A stretch of DNA of 64,000 nt from Strobilurus pachycystidiatus (lineage: Eukaryota; Basidiomycota; Agaricomycetes; Agaricales; Physalacriaceae): the NCBI GenBank assembly GCA_019915135.1, contig JAHLMK010000005.1, positions 2,170,001-2,234,000 on the forward strand, read 5' to 3'. The notes beneath the pieces are model-generated. The model saw only the letters and a list, made by a program, of their open reading frames with translations. It searched no databases and was not told where the DNA came from. This document shows, one piece after another, positions 13,320 to 26,131 of the stretch (within the stretch, counting starts at the first letter, position 1; each line of letters opens with the position of its first letter). Position numbers and translations under genes: made by a program.

Positions 13320-14137
13320 ATGTCGCGGCACCAAGCCAGGACTATCTCTTCCCCACCCATCATCCTGTTGTACGACGCAGCGGGACCCACTCCCCAGCCA
13401 TGGGCGCCCAATATCTGGCGGATAAGGTGCGCACGTTTCTCCTCATCGCGACTAGCTCTGACAGCGCGACGTCCTCTAGATTTATCCTCAACTTCAAGCG
13501 CCTTCGCTACCGCACCGTCTGGGTTGAGTTCCCTGACGTTGAATCGACCATTCGGTCGATCGGCGCGCCTCCCAGTGCAACGCGCAGTGATGGTCGCCCC
13601 GTGTACACACTTCCGGTCATCGTTGATCCTACGCGCAACCCATCCGCGCCCGAGTTGATCTCGAACACCAACACCATCGCGGAGTATCTCGAGTACAGCT
13701 ATCCCGCCCGGCCCGTCTTCCCTCCAGGATCCCGTGCACTGCAAACGTTGTATGTCCATTACATCCAGGAGATCTTCGTGAAGCCGCTTCTCCCCATCAT
13801 GGTCCCGTTGAGCCACCAGCGCCTTCCGGAGCGCAGTCAGTCCCACTTTCAGGCGGCGAGCGCGCTTCCGCCGGGTCCTCAGCGCGAAGCCGCTTGGACC
13901 GCTGTGAAGGAGCAGTTTGATTTCCTGTCTATGATCCTCGCCAAGAACTCGGGCGACGGAGATGGGATTGTGGCTATGGGCAGGGAGGTGTCATATGCGG
14001 ACTTTGCTCTGTGCTCAGTCTTGATCTGGATTGAGCGGATGGCGCCCCATGACGGATGGTCCAGAGTTCGTGGGTGGAACAATGGGCGCTGGAGTCGGCT
14101 TTGGGATCGCTGCAAGCCGTACATGGATGAATACTAA
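13320..14137 (+). CDS. Glutathione S-transferase, UstS-like fungal class
   Basis: Predicted cytosolic enzyme that conjugates glutathione to electrophiles or cleaves ether-type bonds; the natural substrate cannot be told from sequence. Two exons, 13320-13426 and 13480-14137, joined by a 53-nt intron with a CTCTGAC branch-like site, give 254 residues in frame. Residues 12-100 form the thioredoxin-like N-terminal domain (PIILLYDAAG near the start, NIWRIRFILNFKRLRYRT across the intron, then VWVEFPDVE). A helical C-terminal domain follows, ending in RLWDRCKPYMDEY. The pattern of WAPNxWRxR followed by a WVExPD motif is usual for basidiomycete proteins annotated UstS-like. A TATA box precedes it. 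It appears intact. Confidence 0.85.
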
Positions 14138-15445
14138 TTAGTTTATTGCCTTCAACAAAGTTTCACTCTACCAATACTATATAATCTAATAATTGCCGTC
14201 GCTGTAGCCTCTAGATTCCTCCTCCTTCTACGTTTCTTTCTTTTTGTCTTGTCTGTCTGTACGCCCCCCCTGTACAATAGCCCTTGTTCAAAAAAATAAT
14301 ACTTAAATCGACTCCGTCCTCATTGCCTTGAGCCCCAGGTCCAGGAGTCAACGACAGTCAAGGTACACTGTTCGTCCTCATTCTGACTGATTCGCAATCA
14401 TACTAAGGAGCGGACCCGTTGTTTTTGATAAGCGGTGGGATGACGACGTGCTGAGCTTGGTGTCCTAGCACTAAGCACACCGCCTACTTGAGGCCGCAAC
14501 GCGATCGCGATCGTGACGACGCGACCACCGCATTTCCCCAGTATTCCCCCCTTATAGCTTGAAACATCAGGTGAATGACCTCTTGTGAGTCTTATACGTG
14601 TGGAAACAGGTCAGTCTTTGTCAAGGTCAACGTTTACCATAACAAATGATGACCGAAGCTCGTCTCACTGTAACATACAACATGCATGGGACTCGATGGC
14701 CAAGCATGGCCAAGGGCTGACTCATCCCTGTCATCGATGAAGCTTTTGAGGCTTCAGGCCTTATGTAAGGCCTGGAGGACGAACGACAGCTCTCGTTGGC
14801 AAACTTTGACTAGTTTGACTGTTGACATAGTGACCACGTCGAAGCGGAAGACAATGGCCTCCGTTCAATCTTTGAGCCGGTAGGGAGGCAATGCAGATCA
14901 TGATAACAAACTTTATCATGGAGCACAATGCGGGGGCCAATGTACTTAGCAGTGGATGCTTGTGGACGCATACTATTTACCGATATGCGTTGGTAAATCT
15001 CAATGTTTCTCAGTGGTCAACCAGGTAGAGTTGCGTGTCCGGACTGCTCGCTGCACTGTAGCCTCGTGGCAAGAGGCCATTGAAAGTCAAGTATCCGCTG
15101 GCTGGGCTTGAGACTGCCATAATTGCAATCATTTTAAATTCGACGCGGATCGTTGCGGATCGGAGACCGCATCCGATAGCCGAGCACAGATGATGGCAAG
15201 ATGATGGGGTCGATTTTGGCGTTGATCGCGCTGATGGCCACGATAGGGTGACGATGGGGACTCGATGGGGTGTTTGCAGCTCATTTGGACGACAGTGGCG
15301 TATCATTAGAGCACTGGGAGCACAGGTCGCTGTTAGCGTGCACTGCGGCGTGCTTGGCAGGCTGAAGCAGGCAACCCGTTCACCTGCGGCAGAAGGAACA
15401 CCCGGCCAGTTCCCACGCTGTCTCACGTACGCAAAATAGACACCA
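14138..15445. other. Intergenic, no gene seen
   Basis: The left part holds the GST 3' untranslated region (AT-rich, with an AATAATAC stretch near 14296). No convincing exon is present further on. The right end is the upstream region of the zinc-finger gene. Confidence 0.45.
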
Positions 15446-15481
15446 TGACGTCACGATCTTAAATAGCGTGACATGACGTCT
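15446..15481 (+). promoter_or_regulatory. CRE/ATF-type palindromes upstream of the zinc-finger gene
   Basis: A perfect TGACGTCA palindrome at 15446-15453 is followed 20 bp later by TGACGTCT at 15474-15481, with an AAATAG stretch between them. Both lie 80-115 bp before the start codon at 15559. TGACGTCA is the classical binding site of ATF/CREB-type bZIP factors, so stress or cAMP-linked control is possible. That is inference from the motif alone. Confidence 0.4.
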
Positions 15482-15558
15482 TGCCTTTCCTTGTTCGTTC
15501 ATCGTCGCGAGGCCATTACTCTTTACCACCGACGACCACCATCCCACCCGACGACGAC

Positions 15559-17470
15559 ATGGGCGGCGACCACAAATGCCCCGTATGCCAGGCGACGTTC
15601 ACGCGGCCGCAGCACGTTGCTCGGCACATGCGCTCTCGTAAGCTGGCGCGGCCCCAACCAGCGCCAACATTGTGGAGCTGATTGGTGTTACTGTATACAG
15701 ACACTGGCGACAGACCCTACAAGTGCACGCACTGTGGCGACCAGTTTGCTCGAAGGTGCGCTCCGCGTTGGTGCTCGCTGCTCCATCTCATCCCCATCTG
15801 CTCCAGCGATCTTCTCTCGCGCCACATCAACAAATGCCACGCCAACGAAAAGGACAAGGCCCCTGCACTCGCCAATGGGCGCCGCAAGGGCAGCAGCACC
15901 CGTGCCACCACCAGCAAGCAGGCCTGCGACCAGTGTGTCCAAGGCAGCCTGCCTTGCGATGGTTGTAACCCGTGCGGTGAGTACCGCCTCCGCATCTGTC
16001 TCTTTGGCTTTCTGCCGTCTCCGCCCCCGTCCGTACATTGCTTGCGTTACCATGCTTCCGTCGCTTCTGTTTCATGTGCACGGTATCTTTGACGTGACTG
16101 CATCTATGCTTTCGATCTTCCTGCTTCCATTAATTTTGATTGACGGCTCATCACCCCTTCCTTCTTAGCGAAATGCGTACAGCGAAAAGTCCGTTGCACT
16201 TTTGTCAAGTTTCACAGACAAACCGCTCCTGTCGGGCCAGGCCACAACCCCCGGCCCGCACCAAATCTTGTTGCCACCACCTCCATCCCTCCGATACCCA
16301 TTCCACCTCGAGACTGGGCGGCTGGCCAATTTTCCTTTCCCCAAGGATCCTCATATCCCCAGGATCTCGATGACTATGCCGCAAAATACCGTTACCACCA
16401 GCAACAGGACATCTCGTCCCAGGGAATGCCTGTCGACAATCGGTGGTTGTATCAGCCTGGCTCGGCACCAGACGTTCTGGGGTTGGGATCATCTCGACAC
16501 CCTACCCTCAATCAGGGTCAGGTTTCGTCCCAGCACCCGTCTCACGAACTCTACAACATTTTCCGACCCGATAGCACTGATAGCAACTCCAGCGCTAGCT
16601 CGAGCGCCGCGAGCAGTAGTGTTCATCTCCCATTGGACGCCTACCCGACTTCGACCCACCCGCCACCGGTCCCTCATGCACCGAGCAACGGAGAAGGCGG
16701 ATTTTCAAGCGCGTTTGGCCTCATGAGCCTCGATGATCCAGCCGTACTAGCCGGCTATGCTGCAGATGGTCAGCCGTTCTTTGATTCCATGGGACAGCTC
16801 CCACCCGTCCAGCCGTCTGCAAGCACTATTATTCCATCAAACTCTTCTGCCTATCAGCAGTACCAGGCGCAGTCGGTGGTTACACCCCGGCCGAACACTT
16901 CTAGTGGTCTGGTACGCGACGAAGAAGTTCGCGAACTACGAGAATTCTGGAAGGAATATATGCGAACGCCTCTGACGAGTAACATGACTGGTGGGAATAC
17001 TGTATGTGGCTTTTGAGCTCTTCGCCGCTTTCTCTTTCTTACAGATCAATCTCCGTTAGGAACCACCTCCAATCCATCGCCGTCAACGTGTTTCGAGTCT
17101 TCCGAGTGTCAAAACACCGACTGATAATATTTATGGGCCTGGGCGTACGATACACGACGCGGACGATTTGCGTAGCTATGAAGCCGCTGTGCTGGCACGC
17201 AAAGCTCCCATGCAACTCAGTCTCAACTCGGGACTGAAGGGTAGGCGCGAGCGATCTGGGACGAACGCTGGAGCCGGTCTGAACATGACTCTGACCCTAC
17301 CAAACCCTCATAACGAGCGTATGGGGTCTTACGCCACGTCAGATCGACCCTCGTTCAAGCGATTGCCCTCGCAGGTTCTAGAAGCGGGCGGGAGCAAGAA
17401 ACAAAGAGGCAGCAGCGATCCTGAATCGAGCTGGGGCGGAAGTGACTGGAGCGGCAACGCGGAGGACTGA
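15559..17470 (+). CDS. Transcription factor with two C2H2 fingers plus a Zn(2)Cys(6) cluster
   Basis: Nuclear DNA-binding regulator. Five exons: 15559-15637, 15701-15755, 15807-15976, 16169-17001, 17060-17470 (515 residues, all phases agree). Finger 1 is C-x2-C-x12-H-x3-H at residues 7-27 and finger 2 starts at residue 35 after the linker HTGDRPYKC. Both finger modules are cut by introns. A fungal binuclear cluster follows (CDQC, x6, C, x5, CAKC, x6, C) with VKFHRQTAPVGPGH behind it. The middle is serine/proline/glutamine-rich and disordered. The C-terminus has a conserved-looking HRRQRVSSLPSVKTPTDN, then SYEAAVLARKAP. The intron before exon 4 is long (192 nt) for this genome. Fingers of both classes in one protein are a recognised fungal arrangement; the target genes are unknown. 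Confidence 0.85.
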
Positions 17471-18411
17471 CGACTATATTCGACTGAACTCGGACCATAT
17501 CTTGCACTCGAAGCTGGGGGGTGGAGGACTTGTTAGCGCTTTATTTTTGCTGTCGAGAGTCATGTACGATTAGTATACCGTAGATAACCTACTGACTTGA
17601 ATGACTGCTATAGTAGGTCATTCTAATATCCGACCTTACAGTAGAGGTACGGTTTGTAGACAATAATATCTATTCACCTAGTTCAAGGTCGGATGCTCTG
17701 AAATCGAGGCAACCTCCATATACGTCGTTCAGGCTCGGATCTAGCTTGGATACTGCCTATAGGCATGTACAATTAAATCTCTCTTCGGAGATATAATTAC
17801 GGCTGGTGGAGCGAATGACGCGTGGCCAAAAATGATCATTCCATTTCGAAGACTGATCCACAATTCGAACACAATCCTAACGCGAGCCAACGTGTTCCGT
17901 GTAGAAAGGCCAAGTGCTATAGATCATAGACTGCCGAAATGTTTCGTATACATACTCGAGGCAAACTACCCGAACCTGCTCGTGGCCCAGAAGCCCTGTC
18001 TAACCGGACATAGACCAGAAGCATATTGGCACAAAACAATCAATCAATCTGAACGGACTGAATGGAAAGTTTTCGGGGACCAAAAAAATCGCACTCCTTC
18101 CTGCTCTCCGCGTTCTGGTGACCCGTCCGCTCCTTTCAAAGCTGCGGATCGCAATCTCTTCAGATTGAAAGCAGTAGCGCTCTTCATGTGATCCATTGAC
18201 ACGCGAGATGTTTAGCGTTCACAGTGGCATCAATTGCGTACCCGGTCCATTCGCACTCCACCTGCCACTTGAGGAGCCTGAGGAATGTGTTGAGTAGAAT
18301 GACAGCAGCAGACGCGGGTCTCCCAGGCGGTCCCAAAATTCTGTGCTCAGAGTGGGAGATACGGAAAGTATGTCATCCTAAGAAGACGATTAACCCGAAG
18401 AACACGCCGAT
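17471..18411. other. Intergenic between two convergent genes
   Basis: This holds the 3' ends of the zinc-finger gene (plus) and the DUF6535 gene (minus). A weak 10-bp inverted pair (ATCCGACCTT near 17628 and AAGGTCGGAT near 17685) is present. No coding exon is supported. Confidence 0.45.
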
Positions 18412-21400
18412 TCAGGAAACACCTACGGTAGTTATGTGTGCTTTTGCTGCATGCGGCCTGAAACCATCCCCAGCGAAGTAATTGTTCAGAACCTCGATAC
18501 AAGCATCGAGAGCAGCCTTAGCCTTCTGGAGACTTTTGGCGGACGTTCCTATCCAATTGCGGTATCGAGAAAACTCTTCGGGGACAGGCTGCCCAGGTTT
18601 GAGACTCTCAGAGAATCGGCGTAGCTTCCCGCGACAATCGCGCTCTGGGTTCGACAGATCAAGCTGCACGAAGTCTCGCAACATACGAAGGTGAGAAGTC
18701 GCAGTTGAATCGAAGGTCGGAAGCAGGGCGAGAATAGTGCAGACCATGAAGATATTATCGCCCTCGTACAGATACGCCACTGCGCTCTTCAGTTCCTCCG
18801 AGTCCGGATCTGTAGGCAAAGCCTTGGTCACGCCAGACACGTAAGCGACAACCATCTTGAGGACAGATTGTGGGAGAGCTGAACGATAGCGACGCAGGAT
18901 GTCACAGATTTTCTGTTCTCTGAACACCTGGATGGCTGGGATAATGTGCTCCACGAAGCCTCTCGTGAATATCGTCGTCGTCAAGTCTATGAGCTCCACA
19001 TTCGAATCGAGGAAAAGTTCCGAACTTTGACGCCAGTTACCAAATGTGGCGCGCGAAAGCACCGTCAGGTATTGTGAGTCGCACCACGAGGACGCGTTTG
19101 TGGAGGTGAACAGGGACTGGGACGCGACGAACATCCGAAGACACATGATGATTGCTCTGTCCCGGATGTCGTCTGATTGGCTGTCATCGGTGTCGATAAT
19201 GCCTCGGATTGTCGTGAAGAGATACATCGCCGTCTTAGCCGCGAAGGGAAGGAGTTGAAGGTCAAATGAGAGGGAGTCCAAAATGTGCTCCACGTGAGTG
19301 AGACACTTGTTGAGCAAGGCTTTATTGCTGGAAGCCTTGGTGTCTGTGATCAGATATCTCCTCAGCGATTCGCCAGGTGGCTTCTGGCCAGAAGGGTCGT
19401 CGAAGTCATTCGAGAGGTAGAAGTTGATTACAGCAAGGGAGAGCCGAAGGTGGTCAGACTGCGTGCCTGTAGACGACTCAGAGACATCCTCCCCAGGACG
19501 CAGACCGTCGAACTTGGATAATACGAGTTGAAGAGCCCCCATTGCTACATCGTACACGGGCGTACTCCATGTCATAGCACGGAAGACTGTACACCTCACG
19601 AAATCATCCTTCCATCTTTCTTCGGGAGACCGTTTCCTAGGATCAACCGCCAAAAGACTCTCCATTGTGGCGAGACACCAGTCTGGATCAAACTGCTCAT
19701 GATAGGACGGAATAGGGTAGAAGAATGGGCTAATGGCGTTATTCTGCAGAATCTTTTTCGCCAGTGTTTCCCAGACCGTCAAATGGAGCTCGCATTTCCG
19801 ATCTGCAAAGAAGGATGGAGCGGGGTCAACTTCCGAGTCGTTCGCGAGCCGTCCAGTTGCTATGTGCAAAGCCCTAGAGGTCGAGTCCTCGAAGAGTACA
19901 TTCCCCTGCCAAAGGAAGTTCATCTTATCTATCGCCTTGTAACCAGTGACCAACATCGAGCGCACGACGCGTTCAAATTGATCCTGTATGCCTGGCTCAG
20001 ATTTGAGGACCGTCACAAGATTTGAGTTGTCGTCTACTTTCTCATCGACGAGAGTAGAGAGGAGACTGTCCTGGTCGGCGGTGACATCTTGCAGGTCGCC
20101 AAACTCCTTCCGCAACAGCTCCGTTTGTGAGCTTGAAAGTCCGCCCAAGGACTGTAGTACAACGCTCCGCACTGTGGGATTCGAAGACGTCTTGTAGAGC
20201 CAACTGATTGCGTCCACAAAAACGCCCTTCGCCGGAGAGGTGACTATATGCAACTCCATATTCTTGGGAGGTGTGCTCCAATGGAATACGCGATACAAGG
20301 TCAATAAGACCAGGTTCGACAAGGGAGTTTTGTAAGGGCATTGTGGGAAGAAAAGTGGCAGGGCCTGAGACGAGACGTACGCCGCATACGCCACCGCCGA
20401 TATCCCGATGATGCAGTAGGCAATAGTGAGATTGAGCGGGAACAGATATACGGCGAGCCCAGAGAAAAACATCGCCACGGCTGCATGCATCAAGACGGGA
20501 AGAAGACCAACGATGATGGGAACGTTCCAATTTTGCATACCGGAGAACCGATACTGGCGTATAAGACTCTGGTCGCGCGGTGTTCCGGAGGGCATGGTAA
20601 CGTATTGGTGGAACCATTGCTTCACCAAGACGGATAGAAGTGCCACGGTCAGACTCAGCGCGAGACTGATGAACCACAATCCGTTGACCCAGACTATAGA
20701 AGTTGACGTTGCACCGGTGGAATTAGGTGTGAGGACGGAGAACGGCACATCATCGGGATCGGTTCCATTCATGAAGGCGCGGTGAAGATTGACCATCTCG
20801 TACGTCAGAGACGTCAAGATCTGGTCGGACGGCATTGACAGTTCTTGCGAAGTTTGCGCGACAAACGTAGTGACTACCGCTGAGAACAAGCCAGCCTGTA
20901 TAGATTCATCAACATTCCTGCACAAGTCCAGAAGACAGCCGTGGGACTTACAAACACCAGAAGCACATCAACATTATCCTTCGAATCATCCACCATTTCA
21001 AGATCATGTATCTGGCTCTCGTCAAGATAAGTCCGCCAAAGTCGAGCATGCGGCCCCATTTCGTCGTAGACAGCATCTGGAGCATACTTCTGTTCGTAGT
21101 GGAATGGGTTCGAGCCTAGTAAAAACCTGTCAATATCAAAGAGATCATCGAAAGATTTGCACGTACCACTGATTGGGACAACTGCCATTGGGCGTCGTGA
21201 GTGTGAGAGACCAAACACCGACGGTCGACGATGTCCTGGCACCGCAGTGTCTGCAGCAGGACCCTGATACATCGAACCACCAGTTTGCTGAGGCTGAAGA
21301 GGAGGGATGATAGGGTAGCGGACCGAGCCAAGAGGTGAACCTGGAGCAGAGGGCGGGGGTTTGGGCTTTGACTGAGAAGCACCACTAACGGAAAACGGCG

Positions 21401-23813
21401 TATATCCAGACGAAGGAGTTGTGTAGTCTTCCGAAAATCCTGACGTGACTGGTTGTCCCCATCCGTCTGCCGGTCGTCCTCCCCATGGCCTGTACGATGC
21501 CCAGCCAGGACGTTGTGAAGACGGTGCACTAAATAGGGATGGCGGCCGATAAGAACTTTGAGACGACATGGGAGTCGGAACAGGCGTAGATCCAAACAGA
21601 GGCGTTGGGTTTGAGCCCATGCTAGTCTGGCCAGGCGTCCCAACCATCGAGTTCGTCGGAGTATACGGCGCCATCGACCCATATTGACCGGTTGGGGCTG
21701 TCGGTCTAAACATGGATCCTGGCGTTGGCGGCCAAGTACCAAAGTGAGAGGTCGATGTCGATGGTGCGCCGTACATTCCAGAAGGCGTCGCGGACCCGAA
21801 CATACCAGGTTGAGTTGTTCCCCCAAAAATGGATCCTGGACGTTGTGAAATCGGCGGCGAGCCATACATCGGAGCCCAAGATCCAGCAGGCGTCGAGTAA
21901 GGCGTCGGTGCAGCGCCGAACATTCCCGTCGGAGTTTGTGCACCGAACATGGATACCGGACGCTGAGAGGATGGCGGCGTTGAGTAAGGCGTCGGTGCAG
22001 CGTCGTACTTTTCCGTCGGAGTCTGTGCACCGAACATGGATGCCGGGCGCTGAGAGGATGGCGGAGTATAGGGCGTGCCATAAGAGCGACGATTTCGCAT
22101 TGACGAATCCCAAGATACGTCCTGCCACGGCGAGTCTGCACGCGGCGGAGAGTTGTACCTCCCCAGCCTGGCGTCCCAGATAGGCATTGGACCCGGATAT
22201 GTGTAGTACGGTGCGCCCCATGTAGGAGTAGCTGCACCCCCCCAATAAGGACCTCCTGAAAGCCAAACAGGACTTCTGGGACGCAACGTCGGAGTGGGCG
22301 GAGACCCCCGAACGGAAGTACTGTCACCCCAAGGGGAGCCACCTGCCCGCCCGTAGGGACTTCCTGGCAAAGATCCTGGATTCCAGGCTGGAGTCCACTG
22401 ACCACTGGCATACGGCGAGGGGACTTGAGGAGTCGGCGCACTGATGAGGCTCGGAGAAGAATTGAAACGAACGCGTTGACTGGATCGTCGTCGACGTCTT
22501 TGCCCCGAGGTGGTTGAAAGGGGAGTGTTGTCTTCCGAGGATGTTTCTGAGTCAGAACCAACTGAGGGAGCAGTGATCTCAAAGGGAGGAGGGATATCGA
22601 AGTCCAAAGGAGGTATGAACGGGGAGTCATCGTTTGGCGCTGTGGAGATCAAATCCTCAGACACCGAAGGCGGGATGAACGCAGACGGAAGCGGACTCTG
22701 CGGGCTGGTTGCATGCTGTGACCATGAAGGATACATAGTCTCATCAACAGATGAATGGTCTTCTCCAGCCTCTTCTATGTTGACAGCAAGATCCAGTGCA
22801 TTGTCAGAAGGGGTTTTTGGGACGAATGGTGATGGTTGAGAGCTTGACTCCGAGAAAGCCGTAGTCGGGATAGGAAAGCGGGCGGGTCTGATGACTCCGA
22901 TGGGTGGCGCACTCGAAGGCGGGGGTGTGCTTCGACGAGCAGAAGACCAATCATATGGTCGTAAGTTGGTGGCACTAATTGGGAAGAGCGAGATGGGAAT
23001 GAAGCCTACAGGAAGCGGGTGTGGGAAGTCTGCCGGAAACGGGACGACTGTTGGTAATCGTGGCTCCTGGGGACTGGGGGGTAAAGGTATGTCCCATGGT
23101 TCCCGCTCCGAGCCTATAACTTCGTGAACCAGATTGTCCAATAACGGAGCGTCTTCATCTGGAGGGATGACTGGCGGTGGTCGAACAGGATAAGGGAAAA
23201 GCCAGAGAGGCATAAAGCCTGGTGGCGGCGGGAATGGGAAGTCGCGCGGGTATGGAATGGCTCCGATAGGCGGATCAGTCCAGAGGGAACTAGAGAGCTC
23301 ATGTCTTGGTGCAGGAGACTCGACGGGAGAAGGAGGTAGGGGTATGTTCCACGGCTCTAGTGGGTCCGAGTCCGAGTCAACGCGCTGAAGGGAGGAATAA
23401 CGTGAAGGTAGGTATACCTTGTGGTCTTGATCGGTCCGAGGAACTTGTTGAGGGCGTAGTGGAGATGTCAGGGTCCGGGAGGACCACAGCATTCACCAGA
23501 ACAGGATAGGGAAACAATAGTAGTGGGATGAAGCCTGCGGGCAGCGCGTACGGAAAGTGTGGCGGATACGGAATGGCTCCGACGGGCAGGTCATTGTTAT
23601 GGCCAGTGGACAACTCTTTTGAGAGGTCTACGTCTTGCGGTGACGGAGGTAGCGGTATGTTCCACGGATCTGAGAAAGTCTAGTTAAATTGCGCATTGGA
23701 AGCAGAACAAAGGTCGCACCTTGTCGTGCGCTTGATTCTTGTTGAGTTGTCTCTGGACTGGGCGACGGCGGTAGGGGTATGTTCCAAGCTTCGCGCGATG
23801 CTCCCGAACCCAT
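18412..23813 (-). CDS. Giant DUF6535 membrane protein with proline-rich and FG-like N-terminus
   Basis: Five exons (minus): 23813-23720, 23669-23497, 23384-21167, 21115-20952, 20895-18412, about 1,710 residues in frame. The N-terminal 250 residues hold four degenerate repeats built on PWNIPLPPSP and GAIPYP..FP....GF.P..LFPYPV. Residues about 450-700 are low complexity with repeated MFGAQTPTG and SSQRP motifs. The DUF6535 core follows, with LWRTYLDE, then VDVLLVF joined across an intron to AGLFSAVVTTFV. Further on are hydrophobic helices around FISLALSLTVALLSVLVKQW and the next 120 residues, and a long helical C-terminus. DUF6535 is a membrane family of unknown function found mainly in Agaricomycetes. 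The intron joining exons 2 and 3 (112 nt) is the least certain, and two fused neighbouring genes cannot be fully excluded. Confidence 0.75.
21891..22064. repeat. Two tandem 87-bp coding repeats
   Basis: Units 21891-21977 and 21978-22064 each encode 29 residues on the minus strand of the DUF6535 gene (SSQRP, MFGAQTPT, then AAPTPYSTP). They are imperfect copies with substitutions, so not very recent. More diverged MFG-containing relatives continue on both sides. Confidence 0.75.
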
Positions 23814-24472
23814 AGCAGAGTGAACCACGCGTCCCTAAGCGGTACTAGAGATAACCGATGGGAGTCTTGTCGACGTCGCCGGGGGCGGACCCTGGGCGCC
23901 TAATATGGCGGCTGACTACAACTTGAAAAAATCCCTTCCCTGAGCATGTGCGACATTGATACTTACTCAGACTGGATCTGTACTAGATGCATTAATGGAA
24001 ATGCTGATGCGGTGCTGGAAGCTACTGTACCTTAGTTTGGACTGCAGTCATCACGGCATCGTCTTTGTCACCGTTCACGATGTCCACGGAGCAGTATCAT
24101 GGCGGCGTTGAGCGCGGCGTCGGAAACAGTGGGTATGGGCAACATGAGGGTGGAAGAAAGGCTGGAAAGTCAGACCGACCCTTGCCCAAAACGATATTTC
24201 CATATTTGGTCTGCAACGCCTGGCAAGCAAAGCACACTGCGCAAAAAAGAATCAGGTCGTCGATGCCCTGAATCACAGGTGCTTAGCGCTGAGGCCTTGG
24301 GTCTTAGACTAGGAATGAAACACTTGCCACCATGGACCTGCCATTTGTGAGGCAAAGGAGGCACACAAACAAACCGATAAGCGTACAAGTGCGGTAGATT
24401 GAGAGAGACAGGAAACAATAAGGTTATACAGGTACAGTAACAGTGAAATACAATCCAAAATCCCAACCAGAC
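23814..24472. other. Intergenic between DUF6535 and H4 genes
   Basis: This contains the upstream region of the DUF6535 gene at its left and the 3' flank of histone H4 at its right. Open stretches at 24065-24350 have no family signal. Confidence 0.45.
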
Positions 24473-25929
<1,457 letters not shown>

Positions 25930-26131
25930 TAGTAATAACATTGTCTTCGCGCATTCACCAGACCGAACAACTCGAAATGCTTGATTCGTGCAGCTGCTCG
26001 TGTCTTACTGAACCATCTCTCTTCACTTGTCGACTATTATCAATCACATTCCACTTCATATATGGATATCGTACACTGTAAAGACATGCAGAAACCGTTC
26101 ACACCACAGATGTCTCCACGCCAACTCAAAT

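Noticed and set aside
22441..22475. A second hammerhead-like CTGATGAG...GAAAC string
   Set aside because: Only the two core strings resemble a hammerhead; no stem II pairing or cleavage triplet lies at the required places, and it is inside the DUF6535 coding exon.
21116..22630. 504-codon open frame on the minus strand
   Set aside because: It is an alternative frame of the repetitive DUF6535 exon; its arginine/leucine-rich text mirrors the repeat structure and has no start or splice context.
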